A stretch of 64,000 nucleotides of DNA from Trogon surrucura (taxonomy: Eukaryota > Chordata > Aves > Trogoniformes > Trogonidae), in contig CM036632.1 in NCBI GenBank assembly GCA_020746105.1, positions 124,001-188,000 on the forward strand, read 5' to 3'. The number at the start of each line of letters is the position of its first letter. Position 1 is the stretch's first letter. Below the pieces are notes generated by a model. That model had not been told where the DNA came from. It made no database searches and saw nothing but the letters and a program-made list of their open reading frames with translations. Both the position numbers and the translations under genes were made by a program. This document shows, piece by piece, positions 60,041 to 64,000 of the stretch.

Positions 60041-61509
60041 TGGAATTAGGGACATCAAGCCCCACTAGGAGGTTTAAAAGTTTGGGATCTCCAAAATCCT
60101 TCAGGCAGGTAGTCTTGTTCTACGTATTTTCTTCTCCAGATGAAATTATAGCAACTGCTAATGACAGTAACATCACAGGCTTGTGCGATTAGATTGTGGT
60201 ACAGTATAAAAAGCACCCCTGAATATAGTTTTTACAAGATAAAAAGCACAAAGGACCAGAAAGAGAATTTTGTTTTTCCAGGTCTAAGAAAAGCCCTTTG
60301 CTACCATGCTGAAAACAAATCACTGCTGGCACCTCCTGTGGCTGTCACACAAAGCTGGATGTGAACTCCTCATTCTGTTGCTGTGTTTCTTCCAGGAATA
60401 CTTCTCCTAACAGTTCTCTGGCTTAGCACACATTTTTGGGAAGGGTGTCTTGATCTACTTTGTTACTTATAACTGAAATCTTTCTTTGCATAGTCACCAG
60501 AGGGACAAGGGAAGCACTCCCAAAGAGGAGGGACTGAATGTGTGACTGTACGTATGCATGTGGCAGATGAGGTAAATGCACACGGACACATCTCAGTGTG
60601 CTTGCTAAAACTGTTGAGCCCTCTAAGTCTAGATGTAACTAGGACTTCAGTAATCTACTTGGTAGGTAATCAATCATACACAGGGTATTCTGTGTATAGG
60701 GCGGAAAGTAAATTCGTCAGTTCTGGAGAAATAATAAAAGCCTTGTAGATGCAGTGGGCCTGGCCTGTTTTGTGATTAAATAAAGCTTGTGTGTGCTATT
60801 TTTGCTTTTCATGTTTCCCCAATAGGTCAAACCAGCCACTTGATCTTGAATTGTTTTGGTGTGTTTGGTTTTTTTAAATCAAAGCAGTACATTTGGCTTA
60901 GTTACTGCAAAACAAAAAATTACAGTCCTCCAGGATAATAAAGAGCAAGACCCACTGCCTGATTATCTTTAAATAGTGCAATTATAAATTCTGATGAAAT
61001 CAGGAATCATTTGATGTCATCAATATCATATTAAAAAGCAAAATTACCATCTTTAGCAAAAAATTATTTAGCAGGATTTTATGAAGAATGATGCGTAGTT
61101 TTAAAATGATGACAGGGTTTAAATCATAGTTGAGCACATTGCAAATATTGCTGCTTCTGAGACACACAGTTCCAACAGCACTTCCTGAGGAAAAACATCA
61201 GGTCTGCTGCTGCTTCACTAGGCCAGGGGGTTACTGGGCTTCTGCTGCTGCCAGGACGTTAATATAGGGAAGGGCATGGCCATGTGTCTCCTGGGACAGG
61301 ATGGTGCTGGAGCCAGGCCTTGCCATGCCTGTAGGGACAGTATTTGCTAGCCAGAGTTCTTGGTCGCAGTCTGTTTCTGAAGTACAGAAATTGAATATCC
61401 ACCTAAAAATGAGACATTTTTAATTTTCTGCACAGTTGCCATTTAAGCTACTTTAGAAGATGGTGTTGGGAGGTGAGGACATCAAAAAGATCTTTGCAGG
61501 CAGTATGTC
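60041..61509. other. Spacer and probable IL9R-like 3' UTR
   Basis: No exon or repeat is recognised. The part next to 61509 is presumably the 3' UTR of the receptor gene. ATTAAA on the minus strand at 61419-61424, 86 bp after the stop, could be a polyadenylation signal, but more distal sites are possible. Confidence 0.45.
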
Positions 61510-62061
61510 TCAGGGAAGGTCACTCTGTTCATTCTGATCTTTGACAAGACCATTACCATTGGAGTGCTTCAGTAGTTCAGCAGGAATCAAACCTCCTGTG
61601 GTATCATTGTCACACAAGGTACAATAGTCACTACTGCTGAAGGACACATTTGCTATGTCCAAAGATTCCCGAAACGTAAGGAAGTCACCCTTTCTGTGCT
61701 GTGAGTGAGTGGGATCATTCCTTCCCATGCGAGGGCTTTCAAGGTTGGCTTTAATTAGTTCAGAGATTTTCAGGCCAACTGTATGATCAGCATGGTTTTG
61801 TGCAAACAATAGGCCCAGCCTCACTTCTGTCTCTTCTGCTCTTACATACCTGCTGGGGACATATTGCTGGCTTGGACCTGAAGCAAATACAAAATTTTCT
61901 TCTGCAGCAACCAGATTTGTGTTTTCCATAGGTTTCAAGGAGATGTGGGAGATCAGTTCTTGGATATTTAGATCAGAAACTCCATCTACATTAATTTTGT
62001 CTGAGTTGCTGGCCTCTTCTTCTCTGAGTTGTCTACAAGCCTCATTAGTTCCAACCCAGTC
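61510..62061 (-). CDS. IL9R: IL9R-like last coding exon
   Basis: A 552-nt exon ending in a stop. It begins DWVGTNEACRQLREEEASNS and holds the serine-rich SFSSSDYCTLC segment 41 residues before the end. The frame is intact over its whole length, which argues for a functional gene. No YXXQ STAT3 motif is seen. Confidence 0.8.
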   Translation of the reverse strand, partial: DWVGTNEACRQLREEEASNSDKINVDGVSDLNIQELISHISLKPMENTNLVAAEENFVFASGPSQQYVPSRYVRAEETEVRLGLLFAQNHADHTVGLKISELIKANLESPRMGRNDPTHSQHRKGDFLTFRESLDIANVSFSSSDYCTLCDNDTTGGLIPAELLKHSNGNGLVKDQNEQSDLP

Positions 62062-62656
62062 CTAGCGAAAGGAACAGTAAGTTCAGGACATTTTGCTTAG
62101 AATTGGAATTTACAAAATAATTATTCTTTCTATATGGCTTTAGCACAATAAGCCAGAGGTTTGGTGCAAATCTACTGGGCAAAGTTAGAGTAATAGGGTA
62201 GAAAATCTAGCTGCTCTTCTCACAAGCTTTCACAACGCATTCTCAGGATTTCACCTCCAGAATATACTGCAAGCTGCTTGTATTGTTTTGGCTTTGCAAA
62301 GAGAAGGGTGCACCTTTCATGGTCAGCATAGAAAGGGAACAAGTGACTGGAGGGGTTTTATTTCTAAGGAGAGAGAAGCTGTGCAGAAGCTCTGGTGGTA
62401 TAGCTAGTATGTGGAGGCAGGAAACTGAGAAAATATAAACTCCCAAAAAGACCAGAACCATGTGTCAGTAACTCCGCTCAGGAGCTGGAATGTTGGATCC
62501 CAGAAAAAAAAAATAAATTCCTCCTCTCATGAAATAGGGGTCATAAGAAAGAAATGAAACTTAAATCTTACCTTAAAATTCCCATTGTGCAAATTATAGA
62601 GTGACTGAAAGAAAGCAGCTGGCGTGGGAATGGTAAAGCAGGAGAGGCTTTTTGCC
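61510..62656 (-). CDS. IL9R: IL9R-like cytokine receptor, last two coding exons (5' part off-window)
   Basis: This is the cytoplasmic tail of a type I cytokine receptor that would pair with the common gamma chain and signal by JAK1/JAK3 and STATs. Exon A (62656-62572, 28 codons after one split base) encodes the JAK-binding box 1 (TIPTPAAFF) and QSLYNLHNGNFK. Exon B (62061-61510, 183 codons plus stop) starts DWVGTNEA and ends with SSSDYCTLC...SNGN. The pattern box1-FF-LY-HNGNF-WVG and the terminal SSDYC motif fit IL9R best; IL21R shares the W-V-G part and is the alternative. Three tail tyrosines lie in YVPS, YVRA and YCTL. Splice sites are TTCACTTCAG, AAG|GTAAGA and CGCTAG. Extracellular and membrane exons should lie further right. 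Confidence 0.8.
62572..62656 (-). CDS. IL9R: IL9R-like penultimate coding exon (box 1)
   Basis: An 85-nt exon coding AKSLSCFTIPTPAAFFQSLY and NLHNGNFK. The proline-containing box 1 is the JAK1 docking element in this receptor family. Frame and phase join the next exon exactly. Confidence 0.8.
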
Positions 62657-64000
62657 CTGAAGTGAAAACACAATACTTAAAATAAAAATAATAAAAAAAA
62701 CCCAGACAATTTTTTCTGTATTCTGTCTTGATGATATAGCACACTTATGAGATGAAAGCCCCACACTTATGTTAGAAAGATTGCAAGAGAAGCCCATGTC
62801 ACATGGTTTCTGACATCTCATGCAGTTGTGTGTCTGTGTCCTGTGCATGCATTTACTGCTTCTAGCCTGAAGCAGTCCTAAAAGTTTCTGAGGAGTGCTC
62901 TATGCTGCCAACTCAATACTAGTCTATTACTTACTATACGGACTGCACTATTTATAGATTTGTTTAGCAACTTATTTGATCTAAACCACTGTTTCTGGAA
63001 GTGTTCTAGAGAGTTCTGGTTTCATTACATTTAGATAGAGAAATTCTGCCAGACATCTTAGTCCCTTTATTAGAGTCTATGTAAAAATATTTTATCATAT
63101 GGACATCATATATTCTGCTTCTCCAAGAGTGACATGTATATGGAGCATAATAATGTACATCAAGGCAGAAAAGGAAGAGGTCAGAGATTTACCTTTGCTG
63201 TGCCAGCATAAAAAATTATAGAGAATTGTTGATCCAAGATTTTAGAGATTTTAGATTTTTTGCTCTCTATAACTTGGTCCTAGAACCTAAGAAACACTGA
63301 ATCTAAGTCGGTGTAGTTTGGCTATGTTGGTATTTTACATACTGACTATGTCACAAGTAGCTTAACATTGACATCAGTTTAACCACTTTTATGGATTGCT
63401 GCATATTTGCACTTTTAATTTATGTACATGAAACTTAACAAAAGTTTCCATGAGTTTAAATTTCTTTAACTCAAAGAGACCCTCAACCTTGAGCTTTAGC
63501 TGCGTTTGGGTGCCACAAAGGCACTTTGGTCTACTTCAGGATTGTGTAGTGGGTCATTAACTATCATATCATCAGCCAAGGAACATGTCATGTCCCAAGA
63601 TTGTCAAAAAAGCTTTTGAAAATGATTGAGTCTGTGTAGAAGAGACAGGAAGCAAAAGGGATATAAGGACATATGGTTTACCCTCTTCAGGCTATAAAGA
63701 TCAAGGGGAACTTAATGAGGAACTATAGCATACCTTGAAGAAAGCTTGCAGTTCCAAAATAAATACAGTAGAGTGCCAAAACTCAGAGGAACAAAGAAGA
63801 ACTGCATAGTTCTGGTATTTAGGATCTTTTCAGACACTTTTGATACACCTACAAAGAGAAACAGCACAAAAAAAATTGTTAAAAAGTCGGCAAGTCAAGA
63901 TAGAACCCTAAATAATCAAGCATGCAAATGAAACAGACTGCTAAAGACCGCAAAGAAAGTGATTTGGCTATGAAAACTTGGAAGTTATTTCTAATTTTAA
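62657..64000 (-). other. Upstream intron of the IL9R-like gene
   Basis: AT-rich sequence up to the window edge. I could not identify the transmembrane or any extracellular exon in it, so the intron probably continues beyond the window. Confidence 0.5.

Noticed and set aside
62657-62720. A hydrophobic translated stretch (VWVFFIIFILSIVF) just upstream of the IL9R-like box 1 exon, resembling a transmembrane helix
   Set aside because: It is in a different frame from the box 1 exon and coincides with the T-rich polypyrimidine tract ending in TTCACTTCAG, so it is intron.
1-64000. CRISPR arrays, operons or other prokaryotic systems
   Set aside because: No spaced direct repeats of that kind, no ribosome-binding-site-led genes; the window is plainly vertebrate.

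Overview
This window is nuclear DNA from a bird. The evidence is the density of 5'-truncated CR1 retrotransposons ending in the (ATTCTATG)n tail, a chimeric SINE with a tRNA-Ile-like head and a CR1-like tail, an LTR of the type that opens TGTGGTGGTTTGACCCTGG, and split vertebrate genes with GT-AG introns. Conserved neighbours (KCTD5 beside PDPK1) match human 16p13.3 and, from general knowledge, chicken chromosome 14. The exact bird lineage cannot be fixed from the sequence alone.

All recognised genes lie on the minus strand, so transcription runs right to left. From the right edge: the last two coding exons of a type I cytokine receptor, best matched to IL9R (61510-62656, 5' part outside the window); an intergenic stretch of about 7 kb (54.5-61.4 kb) with one LTR fragment, one CR1 stub and an orphan CpG island at 56.4-56.9 kb; the complete PDPK1 gene (start codon 54314, stop 27339), with 14 coding exons that join in frame into a 556-residue kinase, followed by a 3' UTR of about 4.9 kb ending at an AATAAA at 22454-22459; and KCTD5 (start codon 22209), whose CpG-island promoter begins immediately after the PDPK1 polyadenylation signal. 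KCTD5 exons 1-4 are intact and close to the human protein, whereas the fifth exon (6410-6526) diverges sharply from the vertebrate consensus and no canonical last exon was found. About 6 kb at the left edge holds the probable KCTD5 3' region and three CR1 copies.

PDPK1 is the master AGC kinase downstream of PI3K. KCTD5 is a BTB adaptor for Cullin-3 ubiquitin ligase. The IL9R-like protein would be a common-gamma-chain cytokine receptor subunit. They are neighbours rather than an operon. No CRISPR array, prokaryotic system or intact mobile element is present. The less routine observations are the divergent KCTD5 exon, a near-palindromic hairpin of 117 bp at 5887-6003, oppositely oriented CR1 copies flanking PDPK1 exons 3-4, the tRNA/CR1 SINE, and the very short gap between PDPK1 and KCTD5.
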